Of a stretch of DNA of 37,351 nucleotides, positions 7,502 to 15,546 are shown in pieces; within the stretch, counting starts at the first letter, position 1, and each line of letters opens with the position of its first letter. The notes below the pieces were generated by a model. The model had not been told where the DNA came from, did no database searches, and was given only the letters and a program-made list of their open reading frames with translations. A program made the translations under genes and the position numbers. Source of the stretch: Gammaproteobacteria bacterium 42_54_T18 (GTDB taxonomy: Bacteria; Pseudomonadota; Gammaproteobacteria; Pseudomonadales; Ketobacteraceae); the NCBI GenBank assembly GCA_002163245.1, contig MAAL01000026.1, positions 1 through 37,351 of the forward strand, read 5' to 3'.

Positions 7502-9151
7502 TTACTCCGCTGGCATATCACACAAACAAGCAAGCTCAGCCATACACACCTTACACGAATTACTGTCAGCAATTTCCAACTGCTCCATAATAATGGCCCG
7601 TAACACATCCATACTGGTCAACGGATTCGCCAACACCACCCGAAATACCACCGAAGGATAATTACCATACTTGATCGGCGTTAATGTAGTACGCGATACA
7701 AAAGACTTACCATGGGCACGCTGCGCTTTCTGAATACGCTTAGTTAGGCGATTTAGCACATCCAATATCTTATTCCGCTTCCCCTCAGACGCTGTTGCCA
7801 ACGCCTTCTGTACATAAGCAGGCACAAATCGGTACGTCAAAATATTCAATTCGGGAGCCGATATTAGCTCAAAATCCTCTTCACGATTAATCATATCCGC
7901 AAAAGAACGCGCCTTATTAATCCCCTCATCAATCAGGATTTCGTACCCACTACGACCGATAATTTTTAGGCCCGACTGCAACAACATCGCCATTCCGGGG
8001 CGCGAACCTTCCAAGGTATAGCTGCCCAAGTCCTTAGAACCTTTACGGATAATATATTCCGCATGATGCTCAATGCTTGAAACAATGGTGGGTTCTTTAA
8101 ACAACACCAAACCCGCACCCATTGGCACATACATTTGCTTATGAGCATCAATCGTCACAGAGTCTGCCCGCTCAATGCCTTTTAGAATATGTTTGTAGGT
8201 ATTGGAAAATAACGTCGGGCCACCCCACGCTGCATCCACATGATAATGACAACCAATTTCTTCAGCGACATCAGCCATCTCATCTAATGGGTCAACAGAG
8301 CCGGTTTCAGAGGTCCCCGCCACGCCAATAATCGCCATTACCTTGATATTTCTAGCGGTTAAATCAGTAACTTTTGCCCGTAAATCAGCGATATCCGCTT
8401 TATTATCAACATCCGTTTTTATAGCAACCAGGTTATCACGGCCAAACCCTAAGACATCCGCTGCTTTACCTAACGAGTAATGACCCCGCTCCGTAACCAG
8501 TACCGCTACACCGTCGTACCCATAGTGTTTTAACGCACCATACATACCGGAATAATTCACCCCGCGAAAATCACCAGCAGGGGCCAACAGTTTGTTTCGC
8601 GCCACCCACAGTGCAGTCAGGTTCGCAATTGTACCGCCTGAGCAAAATGAACCTAATGAATGACCCGCTTCATGCATCCACTTAGTATAAAAATCACCAT
8701 CGTTTTCATACACCAAACGATGCATCATGCCCAGCACTTGGCGCTCTAAGGGTGTAAACGCTTTAGAGGTTTCAATCTTTACCAAGTTTTGATTAAGTGC
8801 CATCATGATTTTTGATAGCGGCAACATAAAATAAGGAAGGGCAGAGGTCATATGCCCGACAAAGCTAGGGGACGAGGTATGTACAGACTGAGCAACCAAC
8901 TTATCCAATAAAAAATTAGCTTGCTGAGATACAAATATCGGCTTTTCAGGAATCTCCGAATCAACAAAGTCTTTTTCTAACTCAGGCAACTCTTTTTCTA
9001 CAGCCACTACATGTTGCTGTAGAAAGCCCACCAGATTTTCTGATATCTGTTGTTCAATTCTACCGAGTTTTGAGTTGGGTGCTTCCGGTACCGTAAATAT
9101 TCGGTACATCGCTTCCATACTCGCATCTGCGTACTTCATGTCTCTTGTCAT
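7502..9151 (-). CDS. panP: PLP-dependent aspartate 1-decarboxylase, PanP type
   Basis: Group II PLP decarboxylase of 549 residues that resembles the PanP family, which makes beta-alanine from aspartate for pantothenate and CoA synthesis in bacteria lacking pyruvoyl PanD. The PLP lysine is K338 in DAHKQMYVPMG. The cofactor-stacking His is in ERGHYSLGKA (H224), and the PLP-pyridine Asp region is YHVDAAWGG. The substrate-side segment HTSSPSFVGHMTSALP is typical of the wider glutamate/aspartate decarboxylase superfamily. The C-terminus carries a cysteine cluster (SCKVCMAELACLCD). AGG lies 7 bases before the ATG. No other pantothenate gene is nearby. Glutamate or another amino acid as substrate cannot be excluded from sequence alone. 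Confidence 0.85.
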   Translation of the reverse strand: MTRDMKYADASMEAMYRIFTVPEAPNSKLGRIEQQISENLVGFLQQHVVAVEKELPELEKDFVDSEIPEKPIFVSQQANFLLDKLVAQSVHTSSPSFVGHMTSALPYFMLPLSKIMMALNQNLVKIETSKAFTPLERQVLGMMHRLVYENDGDFYTKWMHEAGHSLGSFCSGGTIANLTALWVARNKLLAPAGDFRGVNYSGMYGALKHYGYDGVAVLVTERGHYSLGKAADVLGFGRDNLVAIKTDVDNKADIADLRAKVTDLTARNIKVMAIIGVAGTSETGSVDPLDEMADVAEEIGCHYHVDAAWGGPTLFSNTYKHILKGIERADSVTIDAHKQMYVPMGAGLVLFKEPTIVSSIEHHAEYIIRKGSKDLGSYTLEGSRPGMAMLLQSGLKIIGRSGYEILIDEGINKARSFADMINREEDFELISAPELNILTYRFVPAYVQKALATASEGKRNKILDVLNRLTKRIQKAQRAHGKSFVSRTTLTPIKYGNYPSVVFRVVLANPLTSMDVLRAIIMEQLEIADSNSCKVCMAELACLCDMPAE

Positions 9152-9436
9152 GGTGCTGCCTAGTAGAGTTTGCCTAAATATTACTTTGCTGATCGCTAAA
9201 GGCGCCTATTTTAACCACAAAGAGACTTTTCAGCGAATTTTTTCTGACAACAACAACATATCAAAATATTTATCTTTAAAATCAATACGTTAATAGACGG
9301 ATAATGAGTCAGGTTTTTATGCCAAAAAGGAAAAATAGTTAACAAACCTTCCTACATTCTACAAAATACTAGCATACGTATACTAATCCAGGTATTTACA
9401 CCCAATAAGGAAAGCAAGTCATCTAATCGCTCCCGA
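9152..9436. other. AT-rich panP upstream region with a near-palindrome
   Basis: A 285-base, AT-rich, non-coding stretch between the panP start and the end of the esterase gene. A 16-base near-palindrome, TAGCATACGTATACTA, lies at 9370-9385 and matches its reverse complement at 14 of 16 positions. It lies about 220 bases upstream of panP and immediately downstream of the esterase, so it could be an operator for panP or chance. I see no open frame or strong hairpin terminator here. Confidence 0.4.
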
Positions 9437-10492
9437 CTACCTCTTGATCAATTCCCGTATCAGTTCAGTAGTATGTTTAACCGCAACTTCCGCCGCCTCA
9501 ATATGCCCAGTCATAGTGACGTAAGCATGCATTAGATGACTATATTCGTGGTACCGCACCGATACACCCTCAGATTTCAGAAGTTTTGCATACGCCTCCC
9601 CTTCATCTCGTAACACATCAAACCCCGCCGTAGTAATAATGGCGGGAGGTAACTTTTCAAGCCACTTCCCCTCCGCTAGGCCCGGAGACGCTTTAATTTC
9701 CTGTTTATGGGCATCACACCCCATATACATTCCATTGAACCAATTGATGGTATTACCACATAAAGGTAGGCCTTCAGATTGTGTGTGGTGGGTTAACGTA
9801 CAATTTCGCATATCCGTTGCAGGATAGATTAAGACTTGAGCACTAGGGGCAGGTAACCCATTTTTCACTGTTTGCTGACTCACCACTGCGGCTAGATTCC
9901 CCCCAGCGCTATCCCCAGCAACATACACATTGTTCTCATCACCACCGTAATGCGAAACGTTATTTTTTAACCACAAGAAACTATCCACCGCATCATCCGC
10001 CGCCGCTGGATATTTATGCTCTGGGGCTAATCGATAGTCCACGGATATCACAATATGATTTAGGTCTTCTGCAAACCCTGAACACAACGCATCAACAGTA
10101 TCCGAACTTCCTACCGACCAACCACCACCGTGGTAATAGACCATCACCGGAATAGGCTCATCGGTCAGCTGTGGAGGGTTAAAAATACGAATAGCCACTG
10201 AGCGGTTCCCTGCTGCAGAGGATAACCTAATCGTTCTATTTTTTACCTTAACGGATTCTCGACGCTGGCTATCCAACAATTTTGAGCTTTCAACGTACAG
10301 AGTTCGAGCAAGTTTTATGGGGAACGAGTATAAAGGGCTTTCTGTTGCATAAACCCTTGCGACTACATGCAATTGTGGATCTAACGCTCGACCTTCCCAA
10401 ACATACGGTTTGCTGCCTGCTATTACCTCAAGCTGTCTAGGTGGTAACTTTAATGCTACGCGTGATAGGGCATTTTTAATTCGATCTAACAT
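9437..10492 (-). CDS. alpha/beta hydrolase, HSL (family IV) esterase-like
   Basis: Hydrolase of 351 residues with the hormone-sensitive-lipase family hallmarks. These are the oxyanion-hole motif YYHGGGW (about 119-125), DYRLAPEHKYPAA, nucleophile S195 in AGDSAGGN, acid D292 in GFDVLRDEG, and His about 322 in SHLMHAY. Such enzymes cleave short to medium acyl esters; the natural substrate is unknown. I chose the ATG at 10492 (MLDRIKNAL) because AGG lies 7 bases upstream. An in-frame ATG at 10576 would add 28 residues but has no ribosome site. The N-terminal 80 residues before the catalytic domain are not recognised. It is alone between panP and the divergently read DUF2782 gene. Confidence 0.85.
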   Translation of the reverse strand: MLDRIKNALSRVALKLPPRQLEVIAGSKPYVWEGRALDPQLHVVARVYATESPLYSFPIKLARTLYVESSKLLDSQRRESVKVKNRTIRLSSAAGNRSVAIRIFNPPQLTDEPIPVMVYYHGGGWSVGSSDTVDALCSGFAEDLNHIVISVDYRLAPEHKYPAAADDAVDSFLWLKNNVSHYGGDENNVYVAGDSAGGNLAAVVSQQTVKNGLPAPSAQVLIYPATDMRNCTLTHHTQSEGLPLCGNTINWFNGMYMGCDAHKQEIKASPGLAEGKWLEKLPPAIITTAGFDVLRDEGEAYAKLLKSEGVSVRYHEYSHLMHAYVTMTGHIEAAEVAVKHTTELIRELIKR

Positions 10493-10660
10493 GGCAAAAC
10501 CTATGGGCTGGAAGAGATAACCTGTATGCAGATAATTTACTCCAAGAGAATAATCGTAAACCCAAGGCAAGGGCAATAAATGATGCTTATCATTTGTCGC
10601 ATATAGTGAATAACAGTAAACTGTTATTAAAGCCCTTTGTACCTGCTTATGGAGTTCATA

Positions 10661-10948
10661 ATGCGCATATTCATTGTGATATTGTTACTGATACCCCTCT
10701 CTGTATTCGCGAGAGTAGAGCCTTATGATGAGCGCTCTGACATTCAACCGGAGCCTAAAGTTACTATTGTAAAAGATGGTGATAAAGAAATGCGGATACA
10801 CCAAATTAACGGCAAGGTGTATGGCATTAAGGTGATACCGAAAATAGGCAAACCCTATTACCTTGTTGACCCCAACGGCGATGGTAAGTTTATTCGCAAT
10901 GATTATGATCGTATTCAAGTACCAGAGTGGACGTTATTAACATGGTAG
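10661..10948 (+). CDS. DUF2782 family periplasmic protein
   Basis: Small exported protein of 95 residues. The start ATG at 10661 follows GGAG by 6 bases, whereas an earlier in-frame ATG at 10637 would prepend residues before a clear signal peptide. The signal peptide is MRIFIVILLLIPLSVFA, probably cut before RVEPYDE. The mature part (VTIVKDGDKEMRIHQINGKVYGIKVIPKIGKPYYLVDPNGDG) matches what I know as DUF2782, a small family found near polA and znu genes in pseudomonads. Its function is unknown. The stop codon overlaps the start of the next gene (ATGGTAG), suggesting coupled translation. Confidence 0.8.
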   Translation: MRIFIVILLLIPLSVFARVEPYDERSDIQPEPKVTIVKDGDKEMRIHQINGKVYGIKVIPKIGKPYYLVDPNGDGKFIRNDYDRIQVPEWTLLTW

Positions 10949-11856
10949 AGACAGAGATGGTAGAAGAAGAAAAGAAAAGCACAGAAGCAACAGAGACAAT
11001 AAGCGACAATACCGTTATCACCGGTACTTTGGCTAAAATGCGCAACCTGCTTGCAGGGGATGACAACCGTTTCGACACCCCCAGTGTTGCTTACGAACTA
11101 CCAATGGGTGAACAGAGTATCGCTTTAAACCCACTTATTGGACATTCGATTCGACTACATTTCACAGGCCAAATTTTTTGCTCCCACTGTGGTCGCAAGA
11201 CCAAAAAGAGTTTTAGCCAAGGTCACTGTTATCCCTGTTTTAAAAAGCTAGCCAGCTGTGACATGTGTATCATGAAACCCGAAACCTGCCACTTTGATCA
11301 AGGTACTTGTCGGGAGCCTGAATGGGCACAGGATTTTTGCTTTAAACCCCATTATGTCTATTTAGCAAATTCATCGGGAATTAAGGTAGGCATTACCCGC
11401 GGCACCCAAATCCCCACACGCTGGATGGACCAGGGGGCAGTGCAAGCGCTACCCATCATGAAAGTAAGCGCTCGCAAACTCTCTGGGCTAGTAGAAGTCA
11501 TAATCGCAGAACATGTATCAGATAAAACAAACTGGCGCAAAATGCTTAAAAACGAGGTTGAGACCTTAGATCTCAGGGCAATTCGCGATCAACTTTTAGA
11601 AGCCTGCGATGAACAGCTACAGGCACTAAAAAAGGAACATGGGGACGATGCAATGCAGTGGTTAGATGAGGAGCCCATCGACATCCATTACCCAGTAAAG
11701 GTATACCCGACTAAAGTCACATCCTTTAACTTTGACAAAAACCCTCTGGTAGAAGGCACACTCATGGGTATAAAAGGCCAATATTTGTTATTAGATACTG
11801 GTGTAATAAATATTCGAAAATTCTCAGCGTATGAAGTCGAACTGTCTTACAACTAA
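10942..11856 (+). CDS. DUF2797 family cysteine-rich protein
   Basis: Cytoplasmic protein of 304 residues, placed in DUF2797. After an acidic N-terminus come nine cysteines in pairs or singly between residues 80 and 133 (CSHC, CYPC, CDMC, then three single ones). They are likely to bind zinc or another metal. Next comes YVYLANSSGIKVGITR, an Arg in TRWMDQGA and a Glu near residue 185. That order resembles a GIY-YIG nuclease core, which is my inference. The start at 10942 overlaps the DUF2782 stop; ATG 10957 and GTG 10927 are alternatives. The C-terminal 80 residues contain a beta-rich segment (EGTLMGIKGQYLLLDTGVINIRKF) typical of the family. Confidence 0.8.
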   Translation: MVETEMVEEEKKSTEATETISDNTVITGTLAKMRNLLAGDDNRFDTPSVAYELPMGEQSIALNPLIGHSIRLHFTGQIFCSHCGRKTKKSFSQGHCYPCFKKLASCDMCIMKPETCHFDQGTCREPEWAQDFCFKPHYVYLANSSGIKVGITRGTQIPTRWMDQGAVQALPIMKVSARKLSGLVEVIIAEHVSDKTNWRKMLKNEVETLDLRAIRDQLLEACDEQLQALKKEHGDDAMQWLDEEPIDIHYPVKVYPTKVTSFNFDKNPLVEGTLMGIKGQYLLLDTGVINIRKFSAYEVELSYN

Positions 11857-11865
11857 CATTGTTAA

Positions 11866-11882
11866 CGGGCCCACTTGGCCCG
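11866..11882. terminator. GC-rich hairpin between convergent genes
   Basis: A 6-bp perfect stem, CGGGCC/GGCCCG, with a 5-base loop sits between the ends of the DUF2797 gene and znuA. Neither side has a T-tract, so it would be a weak or Rho-assisted bidirectional terminator at best. Confidence 0.4.
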
Positions 11883-11899
11883 CAGCAGCACACTTCATC

Positions 11900-12859
11900 T
11901 TAGCTGTGACATGCTAAAATTTTATCGTACGCCTGCTGTAACATGTCTTGGTAACTTTCCCGCCCCCAGCCCAAACTGTCAATGACGATTTGGCGCAAGG
12001 GGGTGGCAGCCTCAATTTTATGAATAATAGAGACATTGGTATTTGTTTCCGCCACAACACAGACCACCTGGTTCACTTTTACCTTTTGCTTCAAAGCTAA
12101 TAAGGTTTTAATGCCAGGGCGGTGATCATCATCCAATGCCACCCTAGCGGCAGAAACCACACCTAAGTCAGACTCTAAATACTGCAAACCATCGTGAAAT
12201 ATAATAAACGATGGCTGTTGTTTCATCGCTTTTATTTTGTTATTCGCTAACAACGCCCTAACAGGCTGCATTGCCTGTGTAACAATCGAGCTTTTGTCAC
12301 TCTTAACATCCAAGGCAGTCATAACCCGTGCCGCTATAACGCCTGCATTATCAACTGACCACCAAATATGAGGATCAAACTGCAACATCTCATCATGGCC
12401 ATGCTCATGCTCGTGATGCTTATCGTCCTCATGTCCTTCTCCATTTTCAAGCAACGCTCTAAATGCCAAACGTTTAAGCCCTGCCAACTGACTTATATCG
12501 ATCACTTTATTTTGGTCAGCTCTAGCAATAACGGACACCAAATAGGGCTCCACTACAGGCCCCATCCAAAGAATCAAATCAGCTTGCAACACCCGAACGA
12601 TATCGGACGGCTTTAACACATAGTCGTGAGGAGTTGCCCCTGGGGGTAAGAGAGTACTCACTTCAAGCTCAATATCATGCCGTAACAACGGCTTCTGCAA
12701 CGACATTACAATTAATTGTAACGGCTTAAGGGAGGCTAATATGGAGGGGGGACTAGAGGCAAAACTCATCGTCGAAAACGACGTAATCCCCAGAAAAATA
12801 CCAATCAGCAGCTGTACCATGGGTACCTTTACTCGACTCACGCTTTTTGTGAACACCAT
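11900..12859 (-). CDS. znuA: zinc ABC transporter substrate-binding protein
   Basis: Periplasmic zinc carrier of 319 residues that delivers Zn2+ to ZnuBC. The N-terminus is a signal peptide (hydrophobic IGIFLGITSFSTMSFA). Metal ligands are visible in TPHDYVLKPSD, FDPHIWWS and IFHDGLQYL, and a histidine/acid-rich loop (HEDDKHHEHEHGHDE) lies before the second, as in zinc-type family members. The ATG at 12859 gives the signal peptide a basic n-region (K, R, K). An in-frame ATG at 12820 has a better ribosome site (AAAGG, 6 bases) but would remove all positive residues, so the start is uncertain. It is divergent from znuCB, with about 110 bases between. Confidence 0.93.
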   Translation of the reverse strand: MVFTKSVSRVKVPMVQLLIGIFLGITSFSTMSFASSPPSILASLKPLQLIVMSLQKPLLRHDIELEVSTLLPPGATPHDYVLKPSDIVRVLQADLILWMGPVVEPYLVSVIARADQNKVIDISQLAGLKRLAFRALLENGEGHEDDKHHEHEHGHDEMLQFDPHIWWSVDNAGVIAARVMTALDVKSDKSSIVTQAMQPVRALLANNKIKAMKQQPSFIIFHDGLQYLESDLGVVSAARVALDDDHRPGIKTLLALKQKVKVNQVVCVVAETNTNVSIIHKIEAATPLRQIVIDSLGWGRESYQDMLQQAYDKILACHS

Positions 12860-12860
12860 T

Positions 12861-12917
12861 CTTTATACCGTTGCCCTTTATACCATTATTGAAAAGCAAG
12901 ATTACCACAACCGTGGT
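12861..12917. promoter_or_regulatory. znuA/znuC divergent control region
   Basis: Two direct copies of CTTTATACC (12861-12869 and 12876-12884) lie one 15-base period apart. On the minus strand they read GGTATAAAG, the upstream one as TGGTATAAAG, which looks like an extended -10 for znuA. A palindrome ACCAC-AACC-GTGGT follows at 12904-12917. I do not see the usual gammaproteobacterial Zur box (a palindrome around TTATA..TATAA), so the zinc operator is not confidently placed. Confidence 0.35.
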
Positions 12918-12969
12918 CGAAAGATGATAAGATAGCCCGCCATTCCTATCCTCCAGAGATAATGCTCCG

Positions 12970-13767
12970 ATGACCACCCCGATTGTTCAACTTGATGATG
13001 TTTGCCTCAGCATAAGAGGGCAGTCATTGCTGAACCATATCAATATGGCGCTAAACCCTGGGGAGATTATGACCGTTATTGGCCCAAATGGTGCCGGAAA
13101 GTCCAGTTTGCTTAAAATTGTGCTGGGCTTATACAAGCCCTCATCAGGCAAACGCCGCATTCATAAGCGATTGCGCATTGGCTACATGCCTCAACAGCTG
13201 CAAATAGACCCTAGCCTCCCTCTCACCGTGCAACGTTTTTTGGCCCTAGCGGGAAACTCCAATCATCAAGATATTGAAACCGCATTAAAAGATGTGAATG
13301 CTCTTCAAACCATGACACGCCCTATCCAATCCATATCTGGCGGAGAGTTTCAACGGGTATTACTCGCCCGGGCATTGTTAAGAAACCCAACATTACTTGT
13401 GTTGGACGAACCCGCTCAAGGTGTTGACTTACATGGCCAACAAGAACTGTATCAATTATTGGCTAGCATTCGGGACAAACGCCAATGCGCGATTTTAATG
13501 GTGTCTCATGATTTACACTTTGTGATGGCAAGAACCGATCAAGTAATCTGCTTAAACCAGCATGTTTGCTGCTCAGGGACCGCAGACGCCGTAGCGAACC
13601 ACCCAGAGTATTTGGCCTTGTTTGATCAGGGCATCGAAAAAGATTTTGCTGTATATACCCACCACCATGACCACCACCACAATATCCACGGCGACGTGGT
13701 GAAAGATAACCTACCCGCATTCGAATCCAACACCAACAAGGGCTGCTCAGAGCATCACCATGATTGA
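12970..13767 (+). CDS. znuC: zinc ABC transporter ATP-binding protein
   Basis: ATPase of the zinc importer, 265 residues, working at the inner face of the membrane with ZnuB. It has Walker A GPNGAGKSS, signature SGGEFQRVLLARA, Walker B LLVLDEPAQGVD and the switch His in VSHDLHF. The C-terminus carries a histidine-rich tail (THHHDHHHNIHGD, then EHHHD at the very end), which could sense or buffer zinc. It overlaps znuB by 8 bases, so the two are co-translated, and it is divergent from znuA. Confidence 0.95.
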   Translation: MTTPIVQLDDVCLSIRGQSLLNHINMALNPGEIMTVIGPNGAGKSSLLKIVLGLYKPSSGKRRIHKRLRIGYMPQQLQIDPSLPLTVQRFLALAGNSNHQDIETALKDVNALQTMTRPIQSISGGEFQRVLLARALLRNPTLLVLDEPAQGVDLHGQQELYQLLASIRDKRQCAILMVSHDLHFVMARTDQVICLNQHVCCSGTADAVANHPEYLALFDQGIEKDFAVYTHHHDHHHNIHGDVVKDNLPAFESNTNKGCSEHHHD

Positions 13768-14545
13768 GATTATTGCCCCAGCACTGATCATCGGCTTAAT
13801 ACTGACGGCTATCGCAGGCCCTCTAGGTTCCTTTATTGTCTGGGGAAGAATGTCGTATTTTGGCGATACCCTTGCACACTCCGCTTTACTCGGGGTTGCT
13901 CTCGGATTATTCCTATCCCTTGATCCTATTGCTGGGGTCGTCATTGTCACCGTGTCCGTAGCTATCCTCTTAAGTACCCTACAAAAACAACGCAATATCA
14001 GCAGTGACGCACTATTGGGCATTGTTGCTCACGGTACCCTAGCATTGGGATTAGTGCTCGTAAGCCTTAAAGAAGGTGTCAGGGTTGACTTACTAGGACT
14101 GTTATTTGGTGATTTATTAGCCGTCACCTTTTCAGATGCCTTATGGGTTGGTGGCTGCGCACTACTACTCGCCATTGTCACAAAACTTATTTGGAATCCG
14201 CTACTTAACATTTTAATCAACAGCGACTTGGCCCGTGCAGAAGGCCTCGCTGTAGATAAAATTCGCATGGTTTACATGATCTGCTTGGCATTGCTGGTAG
14301 CGATTGGAATGAAGGTTGTGGGAGCATTACTCATTACCGCATTGCTTATCATCCCCCCCGCCGGCGCTCGAAGGCTTGCAAGCACACCAGAACAAATGGC
14401 TCTTCTTGCCAGTTTGATAGGTATGACATCAATTATTCTAGGAATGCTGGCATCATTACAGTGGGATACACCCGCAGGGCCCAGTATCGTATTAAGCGCC
14501 TGCTTGTTATTTAGCCTGACCCTTACAAGGGGAAACCAGTCTTAA
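13760..14545 (+). CDS. znuB: zinc ABC transporter permease
   Basis: Inner-membrane channel subunit of 261 residues with about eight hydrophobic helices. Family landmarks are GPLGSFIVWGRMSYFGDTLAHSALLG near the N-terminus and MKVVGALLITALLIIPPAGAR in the later helices. It belongs to the ABC-3 family, which covers zinc and manganese importers. Zinc is inferred from the histidine-rich ZnuA and the gene order. It overlaps the end of znuC. Confidence 0.95.
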   Translation: MIEIIAPALIIGLILTAIAGPLGSFIVWGRMSYFGDTLAHSALLGVALGLFLSLDPIAGVVIVTVSVAILLSTLQKQRNISSDALLGIVAHGTLALGLVLVSLKEGVRVDLLGLLFGDLLAVTFSDALWVGGCALLLAIVTKLIWNPLLNILINSDLARAEGLAVDKIRMVYMICLALLVAIGMKVVGALLITALLIIPPAGARRLASTPEQMALLASLIGMTSIILGMLASLQWDTPAGPSIVLSACLLFSLTLTRGNQS

Positions 14546-14616
14546 CAAGAAAACCAGTAATTTATGTCTACACTTATCAGTAAACGAGACGTCATTAAAA
14601 ATATTTGAGAGCAATT

Positions 14617-15543
14617 ATGTATAAGTCGTTTATCACGTTCATTTCAATTTCAGCCCTCGCAACGCTAAGCCTTACTGGTTGCATGAACCTGCGAACCGGG
14701 CCTCAACTTCAAGAAACAAACACCGTAGACACTGCACCACCCTCAACGACAGACTTAGAAGAAGCCATTCAACGTGATATTGCAAATTGGCGGCTCTCCT
14801 CCCCCAAAGATAACAACGCCGCAGAGAAGCTGGTCATCTTAAAAGAACTAAACCCCACCAACATCGAAATCCTTAGGATTGAATCTCAAATAGCGCAGCG
14901 TTATATCCAGCTCGCTAACAAAGCGCTCGCCAAACAGAAAGTACCTAGTCGAACGACATTAAATAAAGCGCTCAGCTATATTAAAAAGGCTCGTACTATT
15001 ACCCCAACGTCGACGTTATTGAATAAAAAAGAAAAACAAATCAATGAACTCATCAGTATTAACACCAAGAAAAAACGGTTACAAGAAGCCAAAGCTAAAG
15101 CCAAGAAGAAAAAACTCGCAGAGCAAAAAAAACGTGACGCTAAACTAGCCTTAGAAGCAGAAAAAGCAAAACAAACGGCTATGGAAAATGAGCTTATTAA
15201 CAGCGCCAACAATATGGCTCTTGATGCCAACAACCCACCATCATCGCTAGCAATGCGAAAACCTGTAGCTAACACACCCGCCAGCAGCGATGACTTGTTA
15301 ATGTTTAAACAAGTCGACGTCGACAACCAATCATTAACTCTGGGCCTAGAACTGGAGAATCTCAGCCGTCGAATTGTTAACCGCAACGCTGGTGTAATCG
15401 TTCACGCGAACTCAGAAGAAGACTTTCGCTGGATTAACGGCTCATTAAAAACCTACATTTACTTATTAGATTCTAATTTTCACCTAAACTCTACGTCTAA
15501 AATTGGCCCTCAAGAACACCCAAGTATTGAACTCATTCAATAA
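14617..15543 (+). CDS. lipoprotein with helical repeat and Lys-rich coiled coil, unknown function
   Basis: Protein of 308 residues that I do not recognise. The N-terminus is a lipoprotein signal ending LSLTGC, so Cys22 should be lipidated. CMN after cleavage (no Asp at +2) predicts outer-membrane sorting by the usual rule. Residues about 45-135 look like a TPR-type helical repeat (ALSYIKKARTITPTS). Residues about 135-195 are a Lys/Ala/Glu-rich coiled coil. A linker leads to a C-terminal domain of about 80 residues rich in beta strands (QSLTLGLELENLSRRI). ATG 14617 follows GAGAG, while TTG 14605 is less likely. It ends 3 bases before the MATE gene, so the two are probably one transcript. Confidence 0.7.
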   Translation: MYKSFITFISISALATLSLTGCMNLRTGPQLQETNTVDTAPPSTTDLEEAIQRDIANWRLSSPKDNNAAEKLVILKELNPTNIEILRIESQIAQRYIQLANKALAKQKVPSRTTLNKALSYIKKARTITPTSTLLNKKEKQINELISINTKKKRLQEAKAKAKKKKLAEQKKRDAKLALEAEKAKQTAMENELINSANNMALDANNPPSSLAMRKPVANTPASSDDLLMFKQVDVDNQSLTLGLELENLSRRIVNRNAGVIVHANSEEDFRWINGSLKTYIYLLDSNFHLNSTSKIGPQEHPSIELIQ

Positions 15544-15546
15544 TGA

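Noticed and set aside
14976-15386. 136-codon minus-strand frame opposite the lipoprotein gene
   Set aside because: It mirrors the Lys/Ala-rich coiled-coil codons, giving a low-complexity Ser/Phe/Leu product; the plus-strand frame has a lipobox and a ribosome site.
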